The notes below the pieces were generated by a model. The model saw only the letters and a program-made list of their open reading frames with translations, was not told the origin of the DNA and ran no database searches. A stretch of 64,000 nt of DNA from Bacteroidota bacterium. Lineage in GTDB: Bacteria > Bacteroidota > Bacteroidia > Flavobacteriales > Weeksellaceae. Position numbers and translations under genes: made by a program. Below are positions 1 to 7,636 of the stretch, piece by piece. The stretch covers positions 248,001 to 312,000 of the forward strand of contig JAFAFC010000007.1 of the NCBI GenBank assembly GCA_023423715.1, written 5' to 3'. Position 1 is the stretch's first letter, and every line of letters begins with the position of its first letter.

Positions 1-737
1 GCTTCTGAATCGTTGAAACCAAAATCTTGATCTGCATTTTCAGACAAGGTTTTCGCTAATGCATTGGATTGATTTACAACAAATAAGCCTTTAGAATTTG
101 ATTTGAAAATTCCAAATAAATCCATCAATTCATCAATTTCTTGATGATCTTTATCTACATTCAACAACAAGCCAATTTCGGGATGGTATTGCACAACAGA
201 ACCGTCACTTTCATCGGCTTCTATAATCAACCAATCTCCTTTTCCAACGGCTGCATTTCCAATTTTTCCGTTTTTAATAATGCTCGTTAAACCAGCGCCA
301 GAAATAATACTTGGTTCTAGTTTCGCATCCAGAAGAATCTGATACAACATCGCCGACGTCGTGCTTTTCCCCGAAGTTCCAGCCACCGCAATGGTTTTCT
401 TACTTTTCGCAATTAATGCTAAAAGTTCACTTCGTTTGATAATCGGAATGTTGAGCTCTTTTGCTTTTTGAACTTCATAAACCGTGTCTTCAATCGCTGT
501 AGAAACAACGATTAAATCCGTTTTTGGAGTAATTCCAGAACCGTCTTGAAGAAAACATTGGATACCATCAGCTTCCAATTGTTCTTTGGTTTTGTTGTAT
601 TCACCAGGATGAAAATAGCGGTCGCTTCCCGAAACTTCCTTTCCAATTCCTTGCAAGTATTGGGCGATAGCGCTCATTCCAGAGCCTGCAACGCCTATAA
701 AAAAAACGCGATTAAAATCGTTAATATTCTCAATCAT
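1..737 (-). CDS. MurC/Mpl-type Mur ligase, N-terminal part (runs off left edge)
   Basis: My own translation of the minus strand from the ATG at 735-737 is open to the window edge (245 codons). An N-terminal Rossmann segment carries GVAGSGMS at residues 15-22, the ATP-binding loop GTSGKSTT is at 120-127, and EADESDGS at 173-180 is the MurC/Mpl central-domain signature. These enzymes join L-alanine (MurC) or a recycled tripeptide (Mpl) to UDP-MurNAc in the cytoplasm. A canonical murC lies in the dcw cluster at 22.5-23.9 kb, so this is likely Mpl or a MurC paralogue with another substrate. The missing C-terminal domain, which helps decide this, is outside the window. A TATTTTTG -7 element lies 10 bp upstream. 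Confidence 0.85.
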   Translation of the reverse strand, partial: MIENINDFNRVFFIGVAGSGMSAIAQYLQGIGKEVSGSDRYFHPGEYNKTKEQLEADGIQCFLQDGSGITPKTDLIVVSTAIEDTVYEVQKAKELNIPIIKRSELLALIAKSKKTIAVAGTSGKSTTSAMLYQILLDAKLEPSIISGAGLTSIIKNGKIGNAAVGKGDWLIIEADESDGSVVQYHPEIGLLLNVDKDHQEIDELMDLFGIFKSNSKGLFVVNQSNALAKTLSENADQDFGFNDSE

Positions 738-746
738 AAGTAGATA

Positions 747-754
747 CAAAAATA
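747..754 (-). promoter_or_regulatory. -7 element TATTTTTG for the Mur ligase gene
   Basis: Perfect match to the Bacteroidota -7 consensus TAnnTTTG on the minus strand, 10 bp before the start codon. No clear -33 TTG was seen. Confidence 0.5.
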
Positions 755-791
755 AAAAGCATTTGAAAAAGATATCAAACGCTTTTCAGTT

Positions 792-1883
792 TTAATGAAA
801 TTTATTTTCAACTAACGTCCAAAGTCGTTGGGCAACATCGTCCACTTTCTTCCAATTACGAGCGTAATACAGGTCTGAAAGATATTCTTTGGCTTCGTCT
901 AAAGTCTTGCAATCGTTTAGATTTCTGATGGCGTCATTCAATTCCGATTGACTTCCGTCGAATAAAACTTTTGAAAAAGCAATTTTGTCATTTAAATCCA
1001 AACGGAATTCTTGTCGAGGTTTAGCTTCCATAAAATCAGTTGAAACACCCGATTTTAAGGTACTTTCTGATTTGGCTTCCTGTTTTTTCTCTTCTTCAAT
1101 CATTTCTTCCAAAGGATCTTCATCAAAAAGAGACTGAACAGCCTTCATTCCTTTGATATTCGATAATTTGAATTTCTTTTCTTGACTTTCAGGAGATTCT
1201 ATTGCATTTTCCTCTTCCTTGCTTTCTTCAACTTCAGCAATTTCCTGAGGTTCTTCTTTTAAAAGTTCCGAAACTGGTTCTTGAATTTCAACTTCTTCCT
1301 CTTCAACATCATTTTCCTCCTCATGAAGATCTTCACTTTTTTCTAAAACTTCATCAATTTCTTGACGGAATTCTTCTTCTTGTTCAACAACATGTTCCGC
1401 ATAGACCTCTTCCTCAGCTTCTTTTTCTTCAACTTCATTAACGATACTCATCGGAATTTCCTTTTCCTCAGTAGCTTCAACAACAACTTCTTCGTCATCG
1501 ATTGCATAATCATCAACCAATTCAAATTCTTCGACCAATTCTTCCGAATTTTCTTGATTCAAATTTTCATTTGGATCAATTTCATTCAGTTCATTGTTGA
1601 AAATAACTTCTTCTTCGATTTCTTCTTCGAACGAATTTTCTGGTTTTTCATCTAGAAATTCTTCTTTTTCTGGTAAAGAAATTGGGGTTTCTACAGCAAC
1701 TGGAGCCGTAAAGCTGCTTTTGTTTTTATCTAAATATTTCAGGACATTCATCCTGTCATTCAGTTCAGTAATCAAATCGTGTTTCCTCAATAACTCGTCA
1801 TGCGAGCTAATTTTAGACACGGTATCCAGAATATTTTTACACTCAAAAAAAAGTTTGTCCTGTAAATCCTGTATCGTTTGCAT
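792..1883 (-). CDS. conserved hypothetical Glu-rich protein
   Basis: A 363-residue protein with no signal peptide or membrane segment. The N-terminal ~55 residues look helical (MQTIQDLQDKLFFECK onward). A very acidic, low-complexity middle (about 60-270, dominated by Glu) follows. The last ~70 residues form a compact hydrophobic and charged domain starting near FRLDLNDKIAFSKVLF and ending near RNWKKVDDVAQRLW. I recognise this layout from flavobacterial conserved hypotheticals but know no function. The acidic middle probably acts as a flexible linker. It is divergent from tdk and lies upstream of the Mur ligase on the same strand. Plus-strand ORFs across it are artefacts of the GAA-rich sequence. 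Confidence 0.8.
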   Translation of the reverse strand: MQTIQDLQDKLFFECKNILDTVSKISSHDELLRKHDLITELNDRMNVLKYLDKNKSSFTAPVAVETPISLPEKEEFLDEKPENSFEEEIEEEVIFNNELNEIDPNENLNQENSEELVEEFELVDDYAIDDEEVVVEATEEKEIPMSIVNEVEEKEAEEEVYAEHVVEQEEEFRQEIDEVLEKSEDLHEEENDVEEEEVEIQEPVSELLKEEPQEIAEVEESKEEENAIESPESQEKKFKLSNIKGMKAVQSLFDEDPLEEMIEEEKKQEAKSESTLKSGVSTDFMEAKPRQEFRLDLNDKIAFSKVLFDGSQSELNDAIRNLNDCKTLDEAKEYLSDLYYARNWKKVDDVAQRLWTLVENKFH

Positions 1884-1906
1884 AAAAATTGATGATTAAA
1901 ATTGCG

Positions 1907-1914
1907 TAATTTTG
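1907..1914 (+). promoter_or_regulatory. -7 element TAATTTTG for tdk
   Basis: TAnnTTTG match 29 bp before the tdk start codon, in the divergent gap between the Glu-rich gene and tdk. Confidence 0.5.
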
Positions 1915-1943
1915 GAGACTAAATCTTACGGCTAAATTAACAA

Positions 1944-2534
1944 ATGTTTTTAGAAAATACAATTAATCATTCCAAGCAAAGTGGATGGATGGAAGTAATT
2001 TGTGGATCAATGTTTTCCGGGAAAACCGAAGAACTCATTCGCCGACTGCGCCGCGCAGAAATGGCAGGACAACATGTGGAGATTTTTAAGCCCAAGGTGG
2101 ACACCCGATATTCGGATGAAGAAGTGGTCTCGCATAACCAAAATAAAATACGCAGTACCGCCGTTGAAAGTCCAAGTGAGATTGTTCTTTTAGGATCCAA
2201 TTGTGATGTTGTTGCGATTGATGAAGCGCAGTTTTTTGACGATAGCATTGTTGAAATCGCCAATCAACTAGCGAATTCGGGGGTCAGGGTAATCGTTGCT
2301 GGTCTCGATATGGATTTCTTGGGACGTCCATTTGGGCCAATGCCCGCCTTGATGGCCACTGCCGAATATGTTACGAAAGTACACGCGATCTGTAAACGAA
2401 CCGGAAATCTTGCAAACTATTCCATGAGAACTTCCGCGAGCCAAGATCTTGTACAACTTGGTGAAACCGAAAGTTACGAAGCCGTAAGCCGTAGAGTATT
2501 TGTAGACGAAGTTATCAATAAACAACCTGAATAA
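1944..2534 (+). CDS. tdk: thymidine kinase (type II)
   Basis: Phosphorylates thymidine to dTMP in the salvage pathway, in the cytoplasm. The 196-residue protein has Walker A GSMFSGKT at residues 21-28, DEAQFF (Walker B region) at 93-98 and the thymidine-binding lasso region at 150-180 with the ETESYEA segment. Type II kinases usually hold a structural zinc with four Cys/His ligands. Here the C-terminal third has a single Cys (Cys150), so the zinc site seems lost. As far as I recall, other flavobacterial Tdk proteins also lack it, so this is lineage variation and not decay. murF-alr starts 2 bp after the stop, so the two are probably co-transcribed. Confidence 0.95.
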   Translation: MFLENTINHSKQSGWMEVICGSMFSGKTEELIRRLRRAEMAGQHVEIFKPKVDTRYSDEEVVSHNQNKIRSTAVESPSEIVLLGSNCDVVAIDEAQFFDDSIVEIANQLANSGVRVIVAGLDMDFLGRPFGPMPALMATAEYVTKVHAICKRTGNLANYSMRTSASQDLVQLGETESYEAVSRRVFVDEVINKQPE

Positions 2535-2536
2535 TA

Positions 2537-4984
2537 ATGAATTACACCACTAAGCAAATCGCCGAAATTACTCAATCTCAACTTATTGGGAATCCCGATT
2601 TGCTGGTAAAAAACATCGCTTTTGACAGTAGAAATATCTACTCTACCCAAAACACAGCATTCCTCGCACTTACCACCGAAAAGAATTCGGGACAAAAATA
2701 TATTGCATCTGCAATTGAGAAAGGAATCGAACTAATTATTACAGAAAGGCCGCCAACAATCGAAGATCACATAACGTATATCGTAACAGAAAACGGTCTC
2801 GATTTTATCCAAAAATTAGCAAAATACCACCTCAATCAATTTTCTGACTTGCAAACCATTGGAATTACCGGAAGTAACGGAAAAACAGTGGTTAAAGAAT
2901 GGTTATATCAAAGTTTGAATGAAGATTTTTCTGTTGTGAAAAGTCCGAAAAGTTTCAACTCTCAAATAGGTTTACCGCTATCATTGCTTCAGATAACAGA
3001 AAAAAATGAAATCGGAATTTTCGAGGTTGGAATTTCGAAACCCAATGAAATGGAGAAATTAGAATCTATTTTCCCGCCGAAAATTGGAATTCTTACGCAT
3101 ATCGGAACCGCACATTTGTCCAATTTTGAAAATGAAAATCAACTACTAGATGAAAAACTAAAACTTTTTGAAAACACCGATTTACTTTTCTACAACGGCG
3201 ATCTTCAACTCGTTCGAGACAAAATACAAGAAAAATATTCCGATAGAAAAACAATTTCTTACGGTTTAAAAAAAGAAAATGATGTTCATATTGCAAGCGA
3301 TTGGAAGGACAGAAAGCTAAATATTCAAGTTCAATATTTTGATGAAATACTCGAATTTCCAGTTCAACAAAGAGATGAAGCAACTTTAACTAATGCTTTG
3401 TCTATTATTTGTTTATTAAAACATTTTAATTTTAGCAACGAGAAAATTATTCAGAAAATAAACCAACTGAAATCCGTAGAAATGCGTTTGGAAAGTGTGG
3501 TTGGTTTGCGTAATAATTTAATCATCAACGATTCATTCAATTTGGATTTTGATTCGTTGGTAATTGCGTATCAATTCATCAAAGAATACACAAAAAAGGA
3601 AAAGGTTCTTATCTTAACCGATTTTGTTGATCAACGTCAAAGTGAAGAACTTTACAAAGAAGTTGCGGCACTAACTAACGAACAGGATTTCACCAAAGTT
3701 TTACTAATTGGAGACGAAATTATTGAGTTTGAAAGTCTTTTCAAGGCTGAAACCTACACTTTTAATACAACAAATCAATTACTTGATAGTCAAATAATTC
3801 AATCCATTTCAGATTCGTTGATTTTATTGAAAGGCGCACGAAAATTTGAAATTGATAAAGTCAAACTTTCTTTAGAATTACAAAAGCACGACACGGTTTT
3901 AGAAATCAATTTAAATTCGATCTTGCACAATATCAATGTTCATAAATCTTTGCTAAAACCAGAAACTAAAATGATGGCTATGGTAAAAGCATTTTCGTAT
4001 GGATTAGGTGGTTACGAAATTGCCGAGTTTTTGCAACACCATCACATAGATTATCTTACCGTTGCTTACGCAGATGAAGGTGTTGATTTAAGGAAAAATG
4101 GGATAACAACACCGATTATGGTGATGAATCCTGAACAACACAGCTATTCCACAATTATTGATTTTAATTTGGAACCTGAAATTTATAGTTTCCGAGTTTT
4201 AGATTTGTTTGTAGAACAACTTCGGCAAAAAGGAATTACAGATCGATATCCTATTCATATCAAGTTAGAAACAGGGATGCATCGTCTTGGTTTTAAGGAT
4301 TTTGAACTGGATGAGCTCATTGAGAAATTGAACATCTATCCTGTAAAAGTTGTTTCTATATTTTCGCATTTGTCAACGGCGGATGTTCCTGAAGAAACAA
4401 CGTACGCGATGCATCAAATAACCACTTTTGATAAAAACTCAACAAAACTTATTGAAGGTTTAGGTTACAAACCTTTGAGACATATTCTAAATTCTCCTGG
4501 AATTGCTAATTTTATTGAATATCAATTCGATATGGTACGAATTGGAATCGGAATGGTTGGTATTTCTCAAAATGCCAAAGTTCAGAAAAAGTTGCAAAGT
4601 GCGGTTAGTTTTAAAACGGTGGTTTCTCAGATTTCGGAAGTTCATGCAGGCGAATCTGTTGGATATAGCAGAAAATATAAGCCCGATCATACGACCAAAA
4701 TTGCAACAATACCAGTAGGTTACGCAGATGGAATTCCAAGAATGATTGGTAACGGAGTTGGAAAAGTGAGCATTAAAAATCAGCTAGTTCCTATTGTTGG
4801 AAATATCTGTATGGACATGCTGATGCTAAATATTGAAGACTTACCAATTAAAGAAGGTGACGAGGTAATTTTATTCAACTCCAATCCTTCACTACAAGAT
4901 TTTGCAAATTATTGTCAGACAATTCCGTACGAAGTTTTAACTTCGATATCGCGACGCGTTAAACGAATTTATATAAAAAACTAG
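2537..4984 (+). CDS. murF-alr: bifunctional UDP-MurNAc-tripeptide:D-Ala-D-Ala ligase / alanine racemase
   Basis: An 815-residue fusion. Residues 1 to about 450 are MurF, with the ATP loop GSNGKT at 112-117, and add D-Ala-D-Ala to the UDP-MurNAc-tripeptide. From about 455 the protein is a PLP-dependent alanine racemase (fold type III), with the PLP lysine at about 484 in MAMVKAFSYG and the C-terminal signature GNICMDMLM. One polypeptide therefore makes D-alanine and uses its dipeptide, although Ddl is still needed between the two steps. The fusion is typical of Bacteroidota. The gene abuts tdk upstream, and its TAG stop is immediately followed by the ATG of the patatin gene (0 bp gap), which suggests one operon. 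Confidence 0.95.
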   Translation: MNYTTKQIAEITQSQLIGNPDLLVKNIAFDSRNIYSTQNTAFLALTTEKNSGQKYIASAIEKGIELIITERPPTIEDHITYIVTENGLDFIQKLAKYHLNQFSDLQTIGITGSNGKTVVKEWLYQSLNEDFSVVKSPKSFNSQIGLPLSLLQITEKNEIGIFEVGISKPNEMEKLESIFPPKIGILTHIGTAHLSNFENENQLLDEKLKLFENTDLLFYNGDLQLVRDKIQEKYSDRKTISYGLKKENDVHIASDWKDRKLNIQVQYFDEILEFPVQQRDEATLTNALSIICLLKHFNFSNEKIIQKINQLKSVEMRLESVVGLRNNLIINDSFNLDFDSLVIAYQFIKEYTKKEKVLILTDFVDQRQSEELYKEVAALTNEQDFTKVLLIGDEIIEFESLFKAETYTFNTTNQLLDSQIIQSISDSLILLKGARKFEIDKVKLSLELQKHDTVLEINLNSILHNINVHKSLLKPETKMMAMVKAFSYGLGGYEIAEFLQHHHIDYLTVAYADEGVDLRKNGITTPIMVMNPEQHSYSTIIDFNLEPEIYSFRVLDLFVEQLRQKGITDRYPIHIKLETGMHRLGFKDFELDELIEKLNIYPVKVVSIFSHLSTADVPEETTYAMHQITTFDKNSTKLIEGLGYKPLRHILNSPGIANFIEYQFDMVRIGIGMVGISQNAKVQKKLQSAVSFKTVVSQISEVHAGESVGYSRKYKPDHTTKIATIPVGYADGIPRMIGNGVGKVSIKNQLVPIVGNICMDMLMLNIEDLPIKEGDEVILFNSNPSLQDFANYCQTIPYEVLTSISRRVKRIYIKN

Positions 4985-7150
4985 ATGAAAAAGCACCTCA
5001 CCCTCCTATTTGTGTTCATCATTTTGGGCTTATTTAAGGCTCAGGTAAAGGAAAATTTAGTTATTCCACCCAATCCAAAAATAGGATTATCGCTTGCAGG
5101 TGGAGGTGCGAAAGGATTTGCCCATGTTGGAGTTCTTAAAATATTGGATTCTTTAGGTGTAAAAGTAGATTACATCTCGGGGACAAGTATGGGAGCCATT
5201 GTCGGTGGTTTGTATGCATCAGGTTACACTGGAAAAGATATAGAAGAAATTATCCTAAATACCGACTTTTACACCTTGATAGCGAATGAAAAATCAAGAC
5301 AAGAATCCCCATTTTTTAATAAAAGCAACGACAAATATCTACTTACGGTACCTGTTACTAATGGCAAATTAAATGTCGTTCCTAAAGCTATTTCAACAGG
5401 TCAACAGAACATTTACATGTTAAAGGATTTATTTAACAATGTTTCTTCAGTAACTGATTTCTCAAAGCTTCCGATACCATTTATGTGTGTTGCAACCAAT
5501 TTGGAAAGCGGAAAAATGGAAATTTTTGAAAAAGGAGATTTAGTAAGTTCCATCATGGCAAGCTCCGCATTTCCTTCACTAATGGATCCTGTAAAAATTG
5601 GAGATAGCTTGTATATTGACGGAGCGATGACGGTTAATTATCCCTCAAAACCTTTAAAAGATAAGGGAATTGATATTGTTATTGGGGTTGATTTAAGCCA
5701 ACCTTTAGCAAAAAGAAGTGATTTAAACTCAGCAATCGCTATTTTAAATCAAGTTATTGATTTCGGGATTAAAAAAGAAACTCAAAATCAATATAAATAT
5801 ACGGATGTGAATATTCATCCGGATTTAGAAGGTTTTTCAGCAACTAGCTATGGTGACAAAGCCAAGATTTTAGAACAAGGTTACACCGAAGCGCTAAAAT
5901 ACACATCCATTCTTAGCCAATTACCAAAACGTGAACATCAACTTCTACGGGCTCCTTTGAACCCTATTTACTCTAATGTGTACAAAATTGATAGTTTAGA
6001 ATTGGTTAACCATCAAATATTTAACAAAGATTATGTGATGGGAAAGATGAATATGAAAATTCCGTCGATGCAAACCTATGGTAGCATTAATAAGATGATT
6101 GATAAACTGTATGCAACTAATAATTACACGCTAATTAATTACGATATCGTTCAAAGAAACAATCAAAATATATTGAAAGTTGATGTTACCGAAGACGAAA
6201 CTCGGTATTTTTTGAAATTCGGATTGCATTACGATGATATTTTTAAAACAGGATTGCTCCTTAATGCAACCATGAAGCGATTATTATTCAAAAATTCAAC
6301 ACTTTCCTTGGATATAATTGTTGGTGATCAGCCACGATATTACTTTAATTACTTCGTTGACAATGGTTATATTCCAGGTTTTGGGATCTATTCTTCAGGG
6401 ATGAACTTGGATTTACGTGACTCCAAAGGAAATAATGTAGAAAAGTACATATGGTTTCGCAATGAAGCTTTTTTACAGTCTATTTGGATGGATAAATTTG
6501 CTATTGGAGCTGGTATTAGCCATGATTATTTTGAATCTAAAATAGGTTCTGGTCGTTACGAAAATGCTCAAAATTATTTTAATCCGTATGTGTTCATTAA
6601 GAGTGATACACGAGATGATAAAGATTTTGCGACCAAAGGCTTTTATTTGGATGCCAGTGGAAAATTAATCACAACGCTCGATACTGATGAAACAGAAAAA
6701 AAGGTTTTACAAGTAAAATCTAATTTGCAATTCAATATCAAAGCGGCAAAATGGCTTACTTATCGGATGTCATTTTTTAGTGGTTTGACTTTAGCTGATG
6801 ATATTTCGAAATACTATCAGTTCCGACCAGGAGGCATATTTGGTCAGAATTTAGGAAATTTCACATCCCTTCCTGGACATCATTTTGGTGAAAGTGCACA
6901 CAATAACTTGCTCGTTTTGCGAAACGATTTACAATTTAAAATAAAGAAAAATCTATTTGTTACTGGGCATTTCAATATGGTTAATTCTTTTGAAGATATT
7001 ACATTCAAAAATTTTCTTGATATTAAAGAAACAACTGCGGGTATAAATGTGGGTTACAAATCTCCGTTTGGCCAAATCAAATTGGATGTAAGTAGATCAT
7101 TAGAACGAGGCAAAGGAATATTTACCGTAATACTTGGACATTGGTTTTAA
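4985..7150 (+). CDS. patatin-like phospholipase with C-terminal outer-membrane beta-barrel
   Basis: Has 721 residues with a Sec signal peptide (residues 1-20, ending KAQ). The patatin domain (about 33-300) has the oxyanion loop GGGAKG at 39-44, nucleophile GTSMG (Ser68) and the catalytic DGA (Asp212). A POTRA-like region lies around 360-420. The C-terminal ~300 residues have alternating aromatic strands typical of an Omp85/BamA-type barrel and end HWF, a terminal aromatic as expected for a Bam substrate. The layout resembles PlpD-type (type Vd) secreted lipases. Likely role: lipid hydrolysis at or outside the outer membrane; substrate unknown. Start follows directly on the murF-alr stop; ybeY begins 1 bp after its stop. 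Confidence 0.9.
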   Translation: MKKHLTLLFVFIILGLFKAQVKENLVIPPNPKIGLSLAGGGAKGFAHVGVLKILDSLGVKVDYISGTSMGAIVGGLYASGYTGKDIEEIILNTDFYTLIANEKSRQESPFFNKSNDKYLLTVPVTNGKLNVVPKAISTGQQNIYMLKDLFNNVSSVTDFSKLPIPFMCVATNLESGKMEIFEKGDLVSSIMASSAFPSLMDPVKIGDSLYIDGAMTVNYPSKPLKDKGIDIVIGVDLSQPLAKRSDLNSAIAILNQVIDFGIKKETQNQYKYTDVNIHPDLEGFSATSYGDKAKILEQGYTEALKYTSILSQLPKREHQLLRAPLNPIYSNVYKIDSLELVNHQIFNKDYVMGKMNMKIPSMQTYGSINKMIDKLYATNNYTLINYDIVQRNNQNILKVDVTEDETRYFLKFGLHYDDIFKTGLLLNATMKRLLFKNSTLSLDIIVGDQPRYYFNYFVDNGYIPGFGIYSSGMNLDLRDSKGNNVEKYIWFRNEAFLQSIWMDKFAIGAGISHDYFESKIGSGRYENAQNYFNPYVFIKSDTRDDKDFATKGFYLDASGKLITTLDTDETEKKVLQVKSNLQFNIKAAKWLTYRMSFFSGLTLADDISKYYQFRPGGIFGQNLGNFTSLPGHHFGESAHNNLLVLRNDLQFKIKKNLFVTGHFNMVNSFEDITFKNFLDIKETTAGINVGYKSPFGQIKLDVSRSLERGKGIFTVILGHWF

Positions 7151-7151
7151 T

Positions 7152-7565
7152 ATGATAAACTATTTTTTTGAAAACACGGAAGCAATTACCCTTCCTACTA
7201 ATACATCTTCTTGGATAGAAAATCTGATTCTAGAAGAAGGAAAAAAGTTGGGTGAAATAACGTATGTATTTTGTGATGACGCCTATTTATTAAAGGTAAA
7301 TCAAGATTATTTACAACATGATTATTACACAGATATTATCACTTTTGATTATGTAAAGGGCAAAACCATAAGCGGTGATATTTTTGTATCTTTGCAACGG
7401 ATTTCAGATAATGCATCTACCCTATCCAATTCTTTAGAAAAAGAACTCCAAAGAGTAATTGCCCACGGCGTCTTGCACCTTTGCGGTTACAAAGACAAAA
7501 CGGAAGAGGAAGAAAAATTAATGAGATCCAAAGAAGATTATTATCTCTCCAAATATAAAGAGTAA
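7152..7565 (+). CDS. ybeY: endoribonuclease YbeY (16S rRNA maturation)
   Basis: A 137-residue YbeY/UPF0054 metalloprotein for rRNA 3'-end processing and ribosome quality control. The signature reads HGVLHLCGYKDK. The family's usual HGxLHLxGYDH has three metal-binding His; here the third is Asp. I recall the GYKDK version from other Bacteroidota, so activity is probably kept. An in-frame ATG at 7134 would overlap the patatin gene by 17 bp. I prefer the ATG at 7152 (MINYFFENTE), which lies just after that stop. A parS-like palindrome follows the gene. Confidence 0.9.
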   Translation: MINYFFENTEAITLPTNTSSWIENLILEEGKKLGEITYVFCDDAYLLKVNQDYLQHDYYTDIITFDYVKGKTISGDIFVSLQRISDNASTLSNSLEKELQRVIAHGVLHLCGYKDKTEEEEKLMRSKEDYYLSKYKE

Positions 7566-7575
7566 GTAAATTTTT

Positions 7576-7599
7576 AAAATGTTTCACGTGAAACATTTT
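7576..7599. promoter_or_regulatory. parS-like centromere site 1 (ParB-binding palindrome)
   Basis: The core TGTTTCACGTGAAACA at 7580-7595 matches the conserved bacterial parS consensus (TGTTnCACGTGAAACA) exactly and sits in a perfect 24-bp palindrome. Such sites load the ParB CTPase clamp for origin segregation. It lies between ybeY and mnmG. With no U-run-backed GC stem it is unlikely to be only a terminator. Confidence 0.85.
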
Positions 7600-7636
7600 T
7601 TAGTTTTAGTTCCTTTTTATTTAAAATTTAAGAAAA

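Noticed and set aside
1202..1655. Plus-strand Leu/Phe-rich ORFs opposite the Glu-rich gene
   Set aside because: They mirror GAA-rich codons of the minus-strand gene; composition is artificial and no start context exists.
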